This document shows, in pieces, positions 9,717 to 18,133 of a stretch of DNA of 64,000 bases. Numbering within the stretch: the first letter of the stretch is position 1; the number at the start of each line of letters is the position of its first letter. The translations under genes were made by a program, and so were the position numbers. The notes below the pieces were generated by a model. It was not told where the DNA came from. It worked only from the letters and a program-made list of their open reading frames with translations, and ran no database searches. The stretch is from Streptoalloteichus tenebrarius (lineage in GTDB: Bacteria; Actinomycetota; Actinomycetes; Mycobacteriales; Pseudonocardiaceae), in assembly GCF_024171885.1 (NCBI RefSeq), contig NZ_JAMTCP010000021.1, positions 47,038 through 111,037 on the forward strand, in the 5' to 3' direction.

Positions 9717-10640
9717 ATGTCGTTGGACGTGGGTCGGCTGCGTGTGCTCGTCGAGGTGGCGCGGGCCGGGTCCATCGCGGCGGCGGCGCAGCGGATGTCG
9801 TTCACCCCGTCGGCCCTGTCGCAGCAGCTCGCCAAACTGGAGCGGGAGGCCGGCGGCCAGCTCCTGGAACGCCACCCCCACGGGGTGCGCCTGACCCGGG
9901 CCGGTCGCGTCCTGGTGGAGCACGGCGAGCGGGTGCTCGGCGAGCTGCGGGACGCCGAGGACGCGGTGCGGGCCGCGCTCGGCGAACGCCCGCAGAAGCT
10001 GTCCATCGGCGCCTTCCCCTCGGCGGCCCAGATCTTCGTGCCCGGTGTGCTCGCCGCCCTGCGGCGCGACCACCCCGGGGTGGAACTGCTGCTGCTGGAC
10101 CTCGAACCGCCCCGGGGGTACGGGCTGGTGTCGGCCAGGGAGCTGGACCTGCTCATCACCCACCGCTATCCCGGCGTCCCGTTGCCCAGCGCGCGGGGGC
10201 TGCGCCGGGTGCGGCTGCTCACCGACCCGCTGGCACTCGTCCTGCCGGCCGACCACCCGGTGGCGCGGGCGGAGCGGGTGACCCTGGGCGACCTCGCGGG
10301 CGAGGAGTGGATCTCGGGTCAGCGCGGGGTGGCCGACCGCGTGTGCCTGGAGCGGCTGGCCGAGCAGGCCGGGGTGCGGCTCCACGTCGCCTACGAGACG
10401 CACGACTACGAGGTGAGCATGGCCCTGGTGGGGGCGGGGGTCGGGGTGACGTTCGTGCCGTCCAGCGTCGTCCGCGCCGGGCTGCCGCCGGGGGCCGTCG
10501 CCCGCGAGGTCCACGGCGTCGGCCCCGCGCGGGAGATTTACCTGGTGCACCGGCGACGGCCGCCGGCCCTGGTGGGCGAGGTGATCGCGCTGCTGCGCGA
10601 GGCGGTCGCCCGAGCACAACAGTCCTCAGTGGACAGTTAG
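9717..10640 (+). CDS. LysR-family transcriptional regulator
   Basis: 307 aa. The N-terminal helix-turn-helix is clear (GSIAAAAQRMSFTPSALSQQLAKLEREAG, given here only as its span at about residues 18-46). A periplasmic-binding-protein-like effector domain follows from about residue 90. The ATG is preceded by GAGGA at a fitting distance. Its divergent position next to the threonine-dehydratase-like gene makes that gene and itself the probable targets. Confidence 0.88.
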   Translation: MSLDVGRLRVLVEVARAGSIAAAAQRMSFTPSALSQQLAKLEREAGGQLLERHPHGVRLTRAGRVLVEHGERVLGELRDAEDAVRAALGERPQKLSIGAFPSAAQIFVPGVLAALRRDHPGVELLLLDLEPPRGYGLVSARELDLLITHRYPGVPLPSARGLRRVRLLTDPLALVLPADHPVARAERVTLGDLAGEEWISGQRGVADRVCLERLAEQAGVRLHVAYETHDYEVSMALVGAGVGVTFVPSSVVRAGLPPGAVAREVHGVGPAREIYLVHRRRPPALVGEVIALLREAVARAQQSSVDS

Positions 10641-10652
10641 TGCCGTGGCGGC

Positions 10653-10848
10653 GGGCTCTCCCGCCAGGCATCTCCCGTTGGTCATCTCTCGCCGGACATC
10701 TGCCGCCAGGCATCTCCCGTGGGACATCTCTCGCCAGACATCTCTCGCCGGGCGTCTCTCGCCAGACATCTCTCGCCGGGCGTCTCTCGCCAGAAATCTG
10801 CCGCCGGGCGTCTCACGCCGGACATCTCCTGCTCGGACGTCTCCGCGG
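10653..10848. repeat. 14-bp tandem repeat array, 14 units
   Basis: Fourteen consecutive 14-bp units, without any indel, fill 10653-10848. The consensus is about GRCRTCTCYCGCCR; perfect units GACATCTCTCGCCA and GACATCTCTCGCCG recur. The array begins 12 nt after the LysR stop codon. The period is not a multiple of three and no convincing gene covers it, so it is intergenic. Confidence 0.9.
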
Positions 10849-10978
10849 GCCCTGCTGCCCAGCCCCGCCGTCCCCTCAACCCCACCCGCCGGCTGACACC
10901 CCCCACCCGTCCCGGGGGGCGAGCCCCGCTCCAGCCTATCGCCGCACGCCAGCGCGCCACCAGACAACAACGCTCCGC

Positions 10979-11006
10979 TGTGGACAACTCGGCGGCCTGT
11001 GGATAA
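10979..11006 (-). promoter_or_regulatory. two DnaA-box-like 9-mers
   Basis: Read on the minus strand, TTATCCACA (10998-11006, perfect to the E. coli consensus) and TTGTCCACA (10979-10987, the form common in Streptomyces oriC) lie 19 bp apart in the same orientation. Two boxes alone do not make an origin, and no dnaA or dnaN is nearby. Confidence 0.4.
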
Positions 11007-11108
11007 CCAGCCTCACGAACGGGTGCCGTTCGAACACGAAGGTGGGGAAGCGGAACACGGAGGAGGGAAAGCTCTTGCCTTCGCTGGACAACCGCTAGTG
11101 GCTCGCGC

Positions 11109-11143
11109 CGTCGCTTTGCCCGACGAGGCCGGGCAAAGCGACG
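11109..11143 (-). terminator. hairpin terminator after the secreted barrel gene
   Basis: A perfect 14-bp stem (11109-11122 with 11130-11143) and 7-nt loop lie 13 nt beyond the minus-strand stop at 11157. Confidence 0.65.
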
Positions 11144-11156
11144 CGCACGCGTTTCG

Positions 11157-11699
11157 TCAGAGGGAGACCTGGATCCGGTACTTCTCCTTCGGCGTGTGGA
11201 TGTCCCACGCCTGGAGGTAGCCCCGCGCGTGCTGGTACGCGCCGGTCCCGCCGGTGATCGCCATCTGCATCGGGGAGGTGCCGTCGTTCCACAGGCCCTG
11301 CGCGGTGAGCTGGCCCTCGGGGAGACGGATCGTCAGCACGCAGTTCGAGACCGACCGCGCGCCCTCGATGTGCGTCACGACGCACGAGCCGCCGTCCATG
11401 CCGACCTCCTTCCCGTCCCTGATCATCTTGTCCGAGTACACGGTCATGTCGCCGAGGCTGCGGCCGGGCGCGCCGAGGTCGGGTTCGGCGAACTGGTCGT
11501 TGTCGACCTGGAGGTCCAGCGTCACCGTGCGCGACGCCCCCGGGGACGCCGGGGACGCCGGCGCGGCCGCTCCCTCGGCCGAGGGCTCCGCCGACGCGGT
11601 GCCGCCGAGGGCCGACACCCCGGCCACGCCGAGCACCCCGGTCAGCGCGAGGGCTCCGGTCAGCGCGAGGGCTCCGGCGACGACGAGTGTCCTGCTCAT
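11157..11699 (-). CDS. secreted protein with allene-oxide-cyclase/dirigent-like barrel
   Basis: 180 aa. It has a signal peptide ([20 protein letters not shown] and onward, probable cleavage near ASAEP) and then a low-complexity Ala/Pro/Ser linker. The mature domain has the pattern of bacterial allene-oxide-cyclase barrel-like proteins: [49 protein letters not shown], and the closing [15 protein letters not shown]. Such domains bind small hydrophobic ligands in plants; the bacterial role is unknown. ATG 11699 is preferred over GTG 11708 because GGGAG lies 8 nt before it. It appears monocistronic. Confidence 0.72.
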   Translation of the reverse strand: MSRTLVVAGALALTGALALTGVLGVAGVSALGGTASAEPSAEGAAAPASPASPGASRTVTLDLQVDNDQFAEPDLGAPGRSLGDMTVYSDKMIRDGKEVGMDGGSCVVTHIEGARSVSNCVLTIRLPEGQLTAQGLWNDGTSPMQMAITGGTGAYQHARGYLQAWDIHTPKEKYRIQVSL

Positions 11700-12047
11700 C
11701 TTCCTCACTCCCTTCGTGGGAAAACCGACGAAGGCGATCGTGGGAGTTCGATCGCGCTGGAGGTCAAGGGAACAGAATTCGGATCGTTCTCACACCTACA
11801 CCCGAGTCTCGAAACGTGTGACGATGAGGAGTTTTCCCGCAGCGACCCTCCGTGCTGCTCCGACAGTGTTCTCCCAGCTCAGCGGCATGATGGAGCGACG
11901 GGGGCAGGGATCGCCACGAATGCTCGAAAACGGCTGTCCACTGCCCCGGAAACACCTTCCGGAAAGGTTCTCCCGCTCCGTGACGGCGTGTGCGGAGGCA
12001 GCGGGCGAACCGTTCTTCGCGTGGCCCCTCCGCGATTCACGGGAGGG
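11700..12047. other. 348-nt intergenic region, lower GC
   Basis: This is the promoter region of the secreted barrel gene on one side and the 3' side of the ArsR gene on the other. GC content looks lower than its neighbours. I see an inverted repeat CCTTCGT/ACGAAGG around 11715-11738, and no gene. Confidence 0.5.
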
Positions 12048-12359
12048 TCAGGACCCGCTGGGCGCCAGAGCGTGGGCGAGCAGCGGGCGCAGGTGTTCGG
12101 CGTTGGCCGTGTAGTGCACGAAGGTGCCCTCGCGGCGGCCGGACACCAGGCCGGCCAGCCGGAGCTTCGCCAGGTGCTGGCTCACGGCGGTGGGCGAGGC
12201 GCCCACCAGCTCGGCCAGGCACGCGACCGACGACTCGCCCTGCAACAACGCCCACAGGATCTTGATCCGGGTCGGGTCGGCGAGCAGCCGGAACGCCTCC
12301 GCGGCCAGGGTGACCTGGTCCTCGGTCGGCATCTGGAAATCCGGAATGCCCGTGTGCAC
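12048..12359 (-). CDS. ArsR/SmtB-family metal-sensing repressor
   Basis: 103 aa. The winged helix-turn-helix of ArsR/SmtB proteins is clear: [17 protein letters not shown], then [34 protein letters not shown] and a beta wing (TFVHYTA). The overall pattern resembles mycobacterial KmtR. Candidate metal ligands are His near the N-terminus (MHTG) and His residues in the last helix ([13 protein letters not shown]); the exact site cannot be assigned. It is divergent from a P1B-type ATPase gene with a 78-nt shared promoter region, so it most likely represses that exporter and itself until metal binds. The GTG start has AGGA 7 nt upstream. Confidence 0.88.
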   Translation of the reverse strand: MHTGIPDFQMPTEDQVTLAAEAFRLLADPTRIKILWALLQGESSVACLAELVGASPTAVSQHLAKLRLAGLVSGRREGTFVHYTANAEHLRPLLAHALAPSGS

Positions 12360-12399
12360 GAGGTGATCCTACCTTCTGCACACCTGTTCACCTGCGTAT

Positions 12400-12430
12400 T
12401 TGTTTACCTGCATGACTGCGCAGGTAGTAT
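12400..12430 (+). promoter_or_regulatory. promoter with ArsR-type operator for the metal ATPase
   Basis: A perfect inverted repeat, TACCTGC (12405-12411) and GCAGGTA (12420-12426), lies across the promoter. Its right arm overlaps the -10 TAGTAT (12425-12430); TTGTTT or TTTACC just upstream could be the -35. This is the classic repressor geometry. The -10 is only 7 nt from the ATG, so the mRNA would be leaderless. Confidence 0.65.
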
Positions 12431-12437
12431 CCCGGCC

Positions 12438-14414
12438 ATGCGGGTGGCCAACGGGCGGTGGCGCGGGGCGTGGCGGTTGAGCGAGGTGCGGTGGGCGGTC
12501 GCGGCCACGGCGCTGTTCGTCCTGGCGGTCGGCGCGGACCTGGCGTCCCTGCCCGGTCCGCTGGTGGGGGCGCTCTGTCTCCTCTGCTACGCCGCCGGAG
12601 GCTGGGAGCCGGCCCTCGCGGGACTGCGGGCCCTGGCCGCGCGCACGCTCGACGTCGACCTGCTGATGGTCGTGGCGGCGGTCGCGGCCGCCGCCACCGG
12701 GCAGTGGCTGGACGGCGGCCTGCTGATCGTCATCTTCGCCACCTCGGGTGCGTTGGAGGCGGTGATGACCGCGCGCACCGAGGACAGCGTGCGCGCCCTG
12801 CTCGACTTCGCGCCGGAGACCGCCGTGCTGGTCACCGGGGAGGGGGAGCGCGTCGTGCCCGCCGGCGAGGTGCGCAGGGGGGACGAGGTGCTGGTCCGGC
12901 CGGGCGAGCGGGTGCCGGCCGACGGGGTGGTGGTCGGCGGCGAGAGCGAGGTGGACCAGTCCACGCTCACCGGTGAGCCGTTGCCCGTGCGGCGCGCGCC
13001 GGGCGACCGCGTGCTCGCCGGCACGGTCAACGGGACGGGCTCCCTGCGGGTCGCGGTCGACCGCGCGGCGGGGGAGACGGCGCTGGCGCGGGTCGCCGAG
13101 CAGGTGGAGCAGGCCGCGGCGACCAAGGCCCGGCGCCAGCTCGCCGTGGAACGCCTGGAGCAGCGCTACTCGCTGTTCGTCGTCGTGGCGACGTCCCTGC
13201 TGCTGGTGGTGCCGCTCGCCTTCGGGGCGGACTTCTCCGCGACCCTGTCCAGGGCGATGACCTTCATGATCGTGGCCTCGCCGTGCGCCGTCGTGCTGGC
13301 CACCATGCCGCCGTTGCTGGCGGCGATCGCCACGGCCGGCCGGCACGGCGTCCTGGTCAAGGACGCGAGGGTGGTGGAGGCTCTGTCCGAAGTGGACACC
13401 GTCGCGCTGGACAAGACCGGCACGCTGACGCGGGGCGCGCCCCGTCTGGTCGCGGTGCGCCCGCTGGGAGGCGCGGGCGAGGCGGAGGTGCTGCGCCTGG
13501 CGGCGTCGGTGGAGCGGGACAGCGAACACCCCATCGCCCGGTGCGTGGTCGCCGAGGCCGACCGGCGCGGCGTCGACCTCCTCCCGACGCGCGGGTTCCG
13601 CGCGGAGCCGGGCCGGGGTGTGCGGGCCACCACCGACCGCGGGGAGATCGTGGTCGGCGACCCGGTCCTGCTGGCCGGATCGGAGTCCACTGAGGACGGT
13701 TCCTCCGCCTCGGGGCTCGTCGCCGCCGCCCAGGCCGAGGGACACACCGCCGTCGTGGTCCTGCGGGACGGCCGGCCGCTCGGCGTGCTCGCGGTCGCCG
13801 ACGAGCCGAGGGACGACGCCCCCGCCGCCGTCATCGCCCTCGCCGAGATCTCGGGCCATCCCCCGGTCCTGCTCACCGGGGACGCCCCGGCCCCGGCCTC
13901 GGCGGTGGCCGCGAGCGTGGGCATCGCCGACGTCCGCGCCGGCCTGCTGCCGGCGGACAAGACCGCCGCCGTGCGGGGCTGGCAGGCCGACGGCCGGCGG
14001 GTCCTGCTGGTGGGCGACGGGATCAACGACGCGCCCGCGCTCGCCGCGGCCGACGTCGGCGTCGCCATGGGCGGCGGCAGCGCCCTCAGCCTCACCGCCG
14101 CCGACGCGGTCGTCGTCGGCGACCGGCTGGGCGCGGTCGCCTCGCTCGTCCTGCTGGCGCGGCGCGCCCGCCGCGTGGCCGGGGCCAACCTCGCCCTCGC
14201 CGTGGCGGTGATCGTCGTCCTCGTGGCGTGGGACCTCTTCGGGGAACTGCCGTTGCCGCTCGGGGTCGCGGGACACGAGTTGTCCACGGTCCTGGTGTGC
14301 CTCAACGGACTGCGGCTGCTGTCCCGCGACTCCTGGCCGGCCACGCCCGCGCCCACGTCCGCGTCCGTTCCGCCCCGACCCGTGCCCGCCGTGTCGGACA
14401 GCCGCGCGTCGTAA
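12438..14414 (+). CDS. P1B-4-type metal-exporting ATPase (CtpD/CoaT-like)
   Basis: 658 aa. It contains the actuator motif LTGEP (177-181), the membrane metal site SPC (281-283), the phosphorylation site DKTGT (Asp325) and [10 protein letters not shown]. The last membrane segment carries HELST, matching the HEGGT/HEGST motif of subgroup P1B-4. There is no N-terminal heavy-metal-associated domain, as usual for this subgroup, which exports Co2+, Fe2+ or Zn2+. ATG 12438 follows a -10 box directly. The divergent ArsR gene is the probable regulator. The Leu in HELST differs from the usual Gly. Confidence 0.9.
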   Translation: MRVANGRWRGAWRLSEVRWAVAATALFVLAVGADLASLPGPLVGALCLLCYAAGGWEPALAGLRALAARTLDVDLLMVVAAVAAAATGQWLDGGLLIVIFATSGALEAVMTARTEDSVRALLDFAPETAVLVTGEGERVVPAGEVRRGDEVLVRPGERVPADGVVVGGESEVDQSTLTGEPLPVRRAPGDRVLAGTVNGTGSLRVAVDRAAGETALARVAEQVEQAAATKARRQLAVERLEQRYSLFVVVATSLLLVVPLAFGADFSATLSRAMTFMIVASPCAVVLATMPPLLAAIATAGRHGVLVKDARVVEALSEVDTVALDKTGTLTRGAPRLVAVRPLGGAGEAEVLRLAASVERDSEHPIARCVVAEADRRGVDLLPTRGFRAEPGRGVRATTDRGEIVVGDPVLLAGSESTEDGSSASGLVAAAQAEGHTAVVVLRDGRPLGVLAVADEPRDDAPAAVIALAEISGHPPVLLTGDAPAPASAVAASVGIADVRAGLLPADKTAAVRGWQADGRRVLLVGDGINDAPALAAADVGVAMGGGSALSLTAADAVVVGDRLGAVASLVLLARRARRVAGANLALAVAVIVVLVAWDLFGELPLPLGVAGHELSTVLVCLNGLRLLSRDSWPATPAPTSASVPPRPVPAVSDSRAS

Positions 14415-14419
14415 CGGGA

Positions 14420-14448
14420 TTGGCGATCTTCCTGACCCCGCCTAGGGT
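14420..14448 (+). promoter_or_regulatory. promoter of the methyltransferase gene (leaderless)
   Basis: TTGGCG (14420-14425), 17-nt spacer and TAGGGT (14443-14448), with the ATG 8 nt after the -10. Confidence 0.55.
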
Positions 14449-14456
14449 CGAGGGGC

Positions 14457-15278
14457 ATGAGGGATGAGGGACGGCACGACCCGGATCTCCTGCGGTACTA
14501 CGGCGAGGGCAGGGAGGGCGAGCGCCTCCGGTCCGGCTCCGGGCTGCTGGAGTTGGTCCGCACCCAGGACCTCCTCCGCCGCTTCCTCCCTGAGCCGCCG
14601 GCCTCGGTGCTCGACGTCGGCGGCGCGACCGGCGTCCACGCGGAGTGGCTCGTCACGGACGGCTACCAGGTCGACCTCGTCGACGCCGTGCCCGCGCACG
14701 TCGAGCAGGCCGCGACGCTGCCGGGCGTGCGGGCGAGGGTCGGCGACGCCAGGGACCTCGACGCGGCGGACGCCGCCTACGACGCCGTGCTCCTGCTCGG
14801 CCCGCTCTACCACCTCGTTGAGCGCGAGGACCGGCTCCTGGCCTGGCGCGAGGCCGCCAGGGTGGTCCGGCCGGGAGGGCTCGTCGCGGCGGCGACCATC
14901 AGCCGGTTCGCGTCGCTGCACGACGGCCTCCGGACGGGGATGATCGTCGACGAGGAGTTCCGGGAGATGGTGGCCAGGGACCTGGCCGACGGGCAGCACC
15001 GCCCTCCGCCGGGCAAGCCGTGGACTTGGTTCACCACCACGTACCTCCACCTGCCGGGCGAGGCCGCCGACGAGGCCGTGGCCGCCGGCCTGGAGTCGCC
15101 CGAGGTGTTCGGGGTCGAGTGCTCGGCGGGCCTGCTGCCCGAGGCGGAGATCGAGACCTGGCTGTCCGACCCTGACCGCAGGGGCCGCCTGCTGTGGGGC
15201 CTGCGCCGGATCGAGCGGGAACCGTCGGTCCTCGGGGCCTCCGGCCACCTGCTCACCCTCGCCCGCCGGCCGGGGTGA
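14457..15278 (+). CDS. class I SAM-dependent methyltransferase
   Basis: 273 aa. The SAM-binding site is VLDVGGATGVHAEWLV (about residues 50-65). It is followed by VDLVDAVPAHVEQA (strand-2 acid) and GDARDL, and then YDAVLLLGPLYHL and RVVRPGGLVAAATISRF, the motif IV and post-motif elements of small-molecule methyltransferases. The substrate is unknown. It is a single gene between the metal ATPase and the chitinases and ends at a strong bidirectional hairpin. The ATG directly follows a -10 box, with no ribosome binding site needed. Confidence 0.85.
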   Translation: MRDEGRHDPDLLRYYGEGREGERLRSGSGLLELVRTQDLLRRFLPEPPASVLDVGGATGVHAEWLVTDGYQVDLVDAVPAHVEQAATLPGVRARVGDARDLDAADAAYDAVLLLGPLYHLVEREDRLLAWREAARVVRPGGLVAAATISRFASLHDGLRTGMIVDEEFREMVARDLADGQHRPPPGKPWTWFTTTYLHLPGEAADEAVAAGLESPEVFGVECSAGLLPEAEIETWLSDPDRRGRLLWGLRRIEREPSVLGASGHLLTLARRPG

Positions 15279-15311
15279 GCGCGGGCCGCCGCGCGGGAGT
15301 GGACGGCAGGA

Positions 15312-15347
15312 CGCCGGTCCTCGGGAGGCGCGTCCCGAGGACCGGCG
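15312..15347. terminator. bidirectional hairpin between methyltransferase and GH18 gene
   Basis: A perfect 15-bp stem (15312-15326 with 15333-15347) and 6-nt loop lie midway between the two convergent stops. Confidence 0.75.
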
Positions 15348-15368
15348 CCCGGTTTCCGGGCGGGCGCG

Positions 15369-16358
15369 TCAGCCCGCGTAGGACTTGAAGATGTTGGTGA
15401 ACTCGTAGTCGGACTGGCCGATGCCGCTACAGGTGGGGGAGACGCCACCGCCAGAACAGCGGCCGTTGTCCCTGCCCACGGACCAGAACCCGATGAAGCC
15501 GATGCGGTTGGACTGGGCGAAGGACAGCAGCTTGCGGGCGTGGGCCTGCGTCGTGACCATCCCGGTGTCGTTACGGCCGATCATCGGCGTGACCCCCAGC
15601 ATCGCCTTCAGCTCGGCGTCGGACTTGCCCGGCCACACCCCCTTCATCTGGCGCAGCGTGGCGTTGGCCGCCGCGACCATCGCGTCGCCCCAGTCGCCGC
15701 TGTAGCCGAAGTTCATCAGCATCGGGTTGACCACGACGTTGACGCCGTGCCGCGCGGCGCTCTGGAGGATCTGCACGGAGAACGGGTCCACGCCGTAGTC
15801 CTGGCCCTGCACCCGCAGGGTGTAGCTGACCGAGGTCCCGCGCTCCCGCTGGACGGTGGCCAGCGCCTGGTTCACCGTGTCCGCCGGGATCGACGCCTCC
15901 ACGTCGACGTCGAGGTGGTTGCTGCCGGTGGCGTCGAGCACCTTCCGGTAGGCGCCGGCGAGCGCGCTCGCGCTCCCGCAGACGTGCTCCAGGTACGGCC
16001 CGAGCGCGCCGCCGGTCGCGATGATCACGTCACCGCCCATCGACCGGAGTTCCCTGACCTGGTTGATGATCCGGGGCTCGTTCAGGTCGATCACCCCGCC
16101 CCACTTGGGGTCGCAGCCCGTGCTGCTGCCCAGCGCGAAGGCCAGGGTGAAGTACTTCTGCCCGGTGGCGCGGGCGACCTCGGGCAGGGTCGGCTTCGCC
16201 ATCGTGATGTCGATGTAGGGCGCGACCTTCGGAACGACCGCGAGCGGCCGGGGCGCGGCGGGCTCCGCGCCCGCCGCCGGTCCCGACAGCAGTCCGGTCA
16301 GGCACAGGGACACCGCCGTCGTGACGAGCGCGGCGATCCTCGACCTCGTGATCCTCAT
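15369..16358 (-). CDS. secreted GH18 chitinase-like protein
   Basis: 329 aa. An N-terminal signal peptide (MRITRSRIAALVTTAVSLCL..., cleavage near AAGAE) leads into a GH18 TIM barrel with no accessory domain. The catalytic DXDXE strand reads LDVDVEAS, with the acid Glu present, and FTLAFAL and GGDVIIATGG match the first strands. It would cleave beta-1,4-GlcNAc polymers such as chitin outside the cell. ATG 16358 has GGGAGG 5 nt upstream. It lies 11 nt after the CBM2-GH18 gene on the same strand, so both are expressed as one unit. Confidence 0.87.
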   Translation of the reverse strand: MRITRSRIAALVTTAVSLCLTGLLSGPAAGAEPAAPRPLAVVPKVAPYIDITMAKPTLPEVARATGQKYFTLAFALGSSTGCDPKWGGVIDLNEPRIINQVRELRSMGGDVIIATGGALGPYLEHVCGSASALAGAYRKVLDATGSNHLDVDVEASIPADTVNQALATVQRERGTSVSYTLRVQGQDYGVDPFSVQILQSAARHGVNVVVNPMLMNFGYSGDWGDAMVAAANATLRQMKGVWPGKSDAELKAMLGVTPMIGRNDTGMVTTQAHARKLLSFAQSNRIGFIGFWSVGRDNGRCSGGGVSPTCSGIGQSDYEFTNIFKSYAG

Positions 16359-16369
16359 GACGGCCTCCC

Positions 16370-17722
16370 TCACCGGTACTGGGCGACGATCTTCGTGAAG
16401 TCGTAGGGCTGCTGGGTGACGCCGCTACAGTCGTCCCGCGAGCCCGGGGTCTGGTTCGGGCACTGCCGGTCGCGGTTCACCGCCCAGAACGTGAAGCGCC
16501 CCAGGTTCTTCTGCCGGGCGTAGGCCAACATGTCCTGGAAGTCCGACTGGTAGCCGTACTCCCCGTTGTCCGTGCGGCCGTTCATCGACGAGATGCCCTG
16601 CATCCGGTACACCTCCGCGTCCGACCGGCCCGGGTACAGCGCCTTGAGCTGGCCGTGCTGCGCCTCCATCGAGCGGATGGTGGCGTCGCCGAGGTCGGTG
16701 GCCCCGAAGTTGAACGGCATCAGGGTCCACGCGTCGATCTCGACGCCCACGGACACGGCCTTCTTCACCAGGTCCGTGCCCCACCGGTTCATGCCGCTCT
16801 GGAGGGCGGGGATGGTGACGTAGATCTTGATGCCGGGGTTCTTCTGCCGGACGATCCGGAGCGCGTTCATGATCCGGTCCTGTGCGGCGGGGTTCTCGAA
16901 CTCGGTGTTCTCGATGTCGAGGTCGATCGCCTTCAGCGAGTACTTGTCGATGACCTGCTGGTAGGCGTTGGCCAGCGACTGCGCGTCGGAGCAGGCCTCG
17001 CCGAGCTTGCTGCCGGCCCACCCGCCGATCGACGGCATGACGTCGCCGCCCGCCGCGCGCACCTGCCGGATCAGCGCCGCGTAGCGCGTGTCCGTGGAGA
17101 CGGGCTGGTGGCCGTCCCACGCCGGGGTGCAGCCGCCGCCGGCGAGGATGAACGCCAGCGTGAACGTCTTGACGCCGGTGGCCTTCATGACGTCGTTGAT
17201 GGGCTGCGGATTGCCCCAGCCGTAGTAGTAGTACGGCGCGGCGGCGTAGCTGCTCGGCCCAGGACCGGGACCGGGGTCCTGCGAGGTCGTGGTGGTGACC
17301 GTCGTCGTGGGCGTGCCCCCGCCACCACCGCAGGGTTGCCCGTTGAGCGTGCAGTTCAGTGGCGTGCCGGTTCCGGTGCCGTTGAAGCCGAAGCTCGTGC
17401 TGGCGCCGGGTTGGACGGTCCGGTTGTAGTCGCGGGGAGTGAACCGGTAGTGGTCGCCGTCGCGGGTCATCGCCGCGTCCCACGCGCTGGTGACGCCGCT
17501 GCCCGACGGCAGGTCGAACTCCAGGGTCCAGTTGTCCAAAGTGGACGAACCAGCCGTGATGGTGTACCGGCCGGTGTAGCCGCTGTCCCACGCCGACGTC
17601 GTGGCGAAGGTCGCGGTGGGGCCGTTCTCCGCGCCGGCGGGCGCGCCGGCCAGGAGCAGCCCCGTGACGGGGAGGAGTGCGGCGGCCGCGACGGCGGCCC
17701 ACCGGTGTTTGCCGAACCTCAT
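16370..17722 (-). CDS. secreted chitinase with N-terminal CBM2 and GH18 domain
   Basis: 450 aa. Order: signal peptide (1-31), a family 2 carbohydrate-binding module at about 33-130 (AWDSGYTGRYTIT, NWTLEFDLPSG, FGFNGTGTGTP), a Gly/Thr/Pro linker (133-155), and the GH18 barrel (about 158-450). The catalytic motif DLDIE is present (AIDLDIENTE). The binding module would hold the enzyme on crystalline chitin or similar polymers. It is the first gene of the chitinase pair. Two DasR-like sites lie about 310-345 bp upstream, consistent with control by GlcNAc as in streptomycetes. Confidence 0.9.
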   Translation of the reverse strand: MRFGKHRWAAVAAAALLPVTGLLLAGAPAGAENGPTATFATTSAWDSGYTGRYTITAGSSTLDNWTLEFDLPSGSGVTSAWDAAMTRDGDHYRFTPRDYNRTVQPGASTSFGFNGTGTGTPLNCTLNGQPCGGGGGTPTTTVTTTTSQDPGPGPGPSSYAAAPYYYYGWGNPQPINDVMKATGVKTFTLAFILAGGGCTPAWDGHQPVSTDTRYAALIRQVRAAGGDVMPSIGGWAGSKLGEACSDAQSLANAYQQVIDKYSLKAIDLDIENTEFENPAAQDRIMNALRIVRQKNPGIKIYVTIPALQSGMNRWGTDLVKKAVSVGVEIDAWTLMPFNFGATDLGDATIRSMEAQHGQLKALYPGRSDAEVYRMQGISSMNGRTDNGEYGYQSDFQDMLAYARQKNLGRFTFWAVNRDRQCPNQTPGSRDDCSGVTQQPYDFTKIVAQYR

Positions 17723-18133
17723 GGTGTCTCCACAGGTGTTCGCAGGGGGTGCGGAGAGTGGGGCGACACGGGCGGCGGTCAGGTGGCGTCGGGGCTCCGG
17801 GGCGTCGCGCTCCGGAACCGCCGCCGAGGGGGCGGGCGGACGGAGGCGATCGCGGGGTCCGGTGGCGTGGACACGGGTGGCCGCCTTTCGTGTGGAGGCC
17901 GGGCGCGGGGCGCGGCTGCTGCCGGCGCGCCCCGCGCCCGAAGCCTGTCGCCGCGGGGGCGACGTCGGGAGGCGGCGGGGGCCGGCGACCGGGTGTGTGG
18001 GTTGCCGGTCACCGGCTGCCGACGACGGTATGTGGCCTGGACCACCTCGTCAATGGGTCTAGACCTTTTCTGTCCGGCGGCGGACCGGAGGTGCCCACGC
18101 GGCGGCGGGGTCCCGGGGTGGTAGTGATGGGGC
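17723..18133. other. 411-nt divergent intergenic region
   Basis: It separates the chitinase pair from the MetE-like gene and carries the two DasR-like sites (18033-18066). Otherwise it is GC-rich without a supported gene. Confidence 0.55.
18033..18066. promoter_or_regulatory. pair of DasR-responsive-element-like sites
   Basis: TGGCCTGGACCA (18033-18044) and GGGTCTAGACCT (18055-18066) each match 10 of 12 bases of the Streptomyces dre core TGGTCTAGACCA; the second contains the perfect palindrome GGTCTAGACC. They are 22 bp apart. DasR is the GlcNAc-responsive GntR repressor of chitinase genes in Streptomyces. The second site is also 68 bp from the divergent MetE-like gene, so its target is not certain. 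Confidence 0.5.

Larger units (their letters stand above)
10641..11156. other. 516-nt intergenic region
   Basis: The region holds the 14-bp array (10653-10848), a C-rich stretch, two DnaA-box-like 9-mers (10979-11006) and a hairpin (11109-11143) just after the secreted barrel gene. No gene is supported. Confidence 0.7.

Noticed and set aside
10682..10987. 101-aa minus-strand frame full of REMSGER-like repeats
   Set aside because: It translates the 14-bp array; the 14-bp period rotates the frame, and three frames look equally repetitive.
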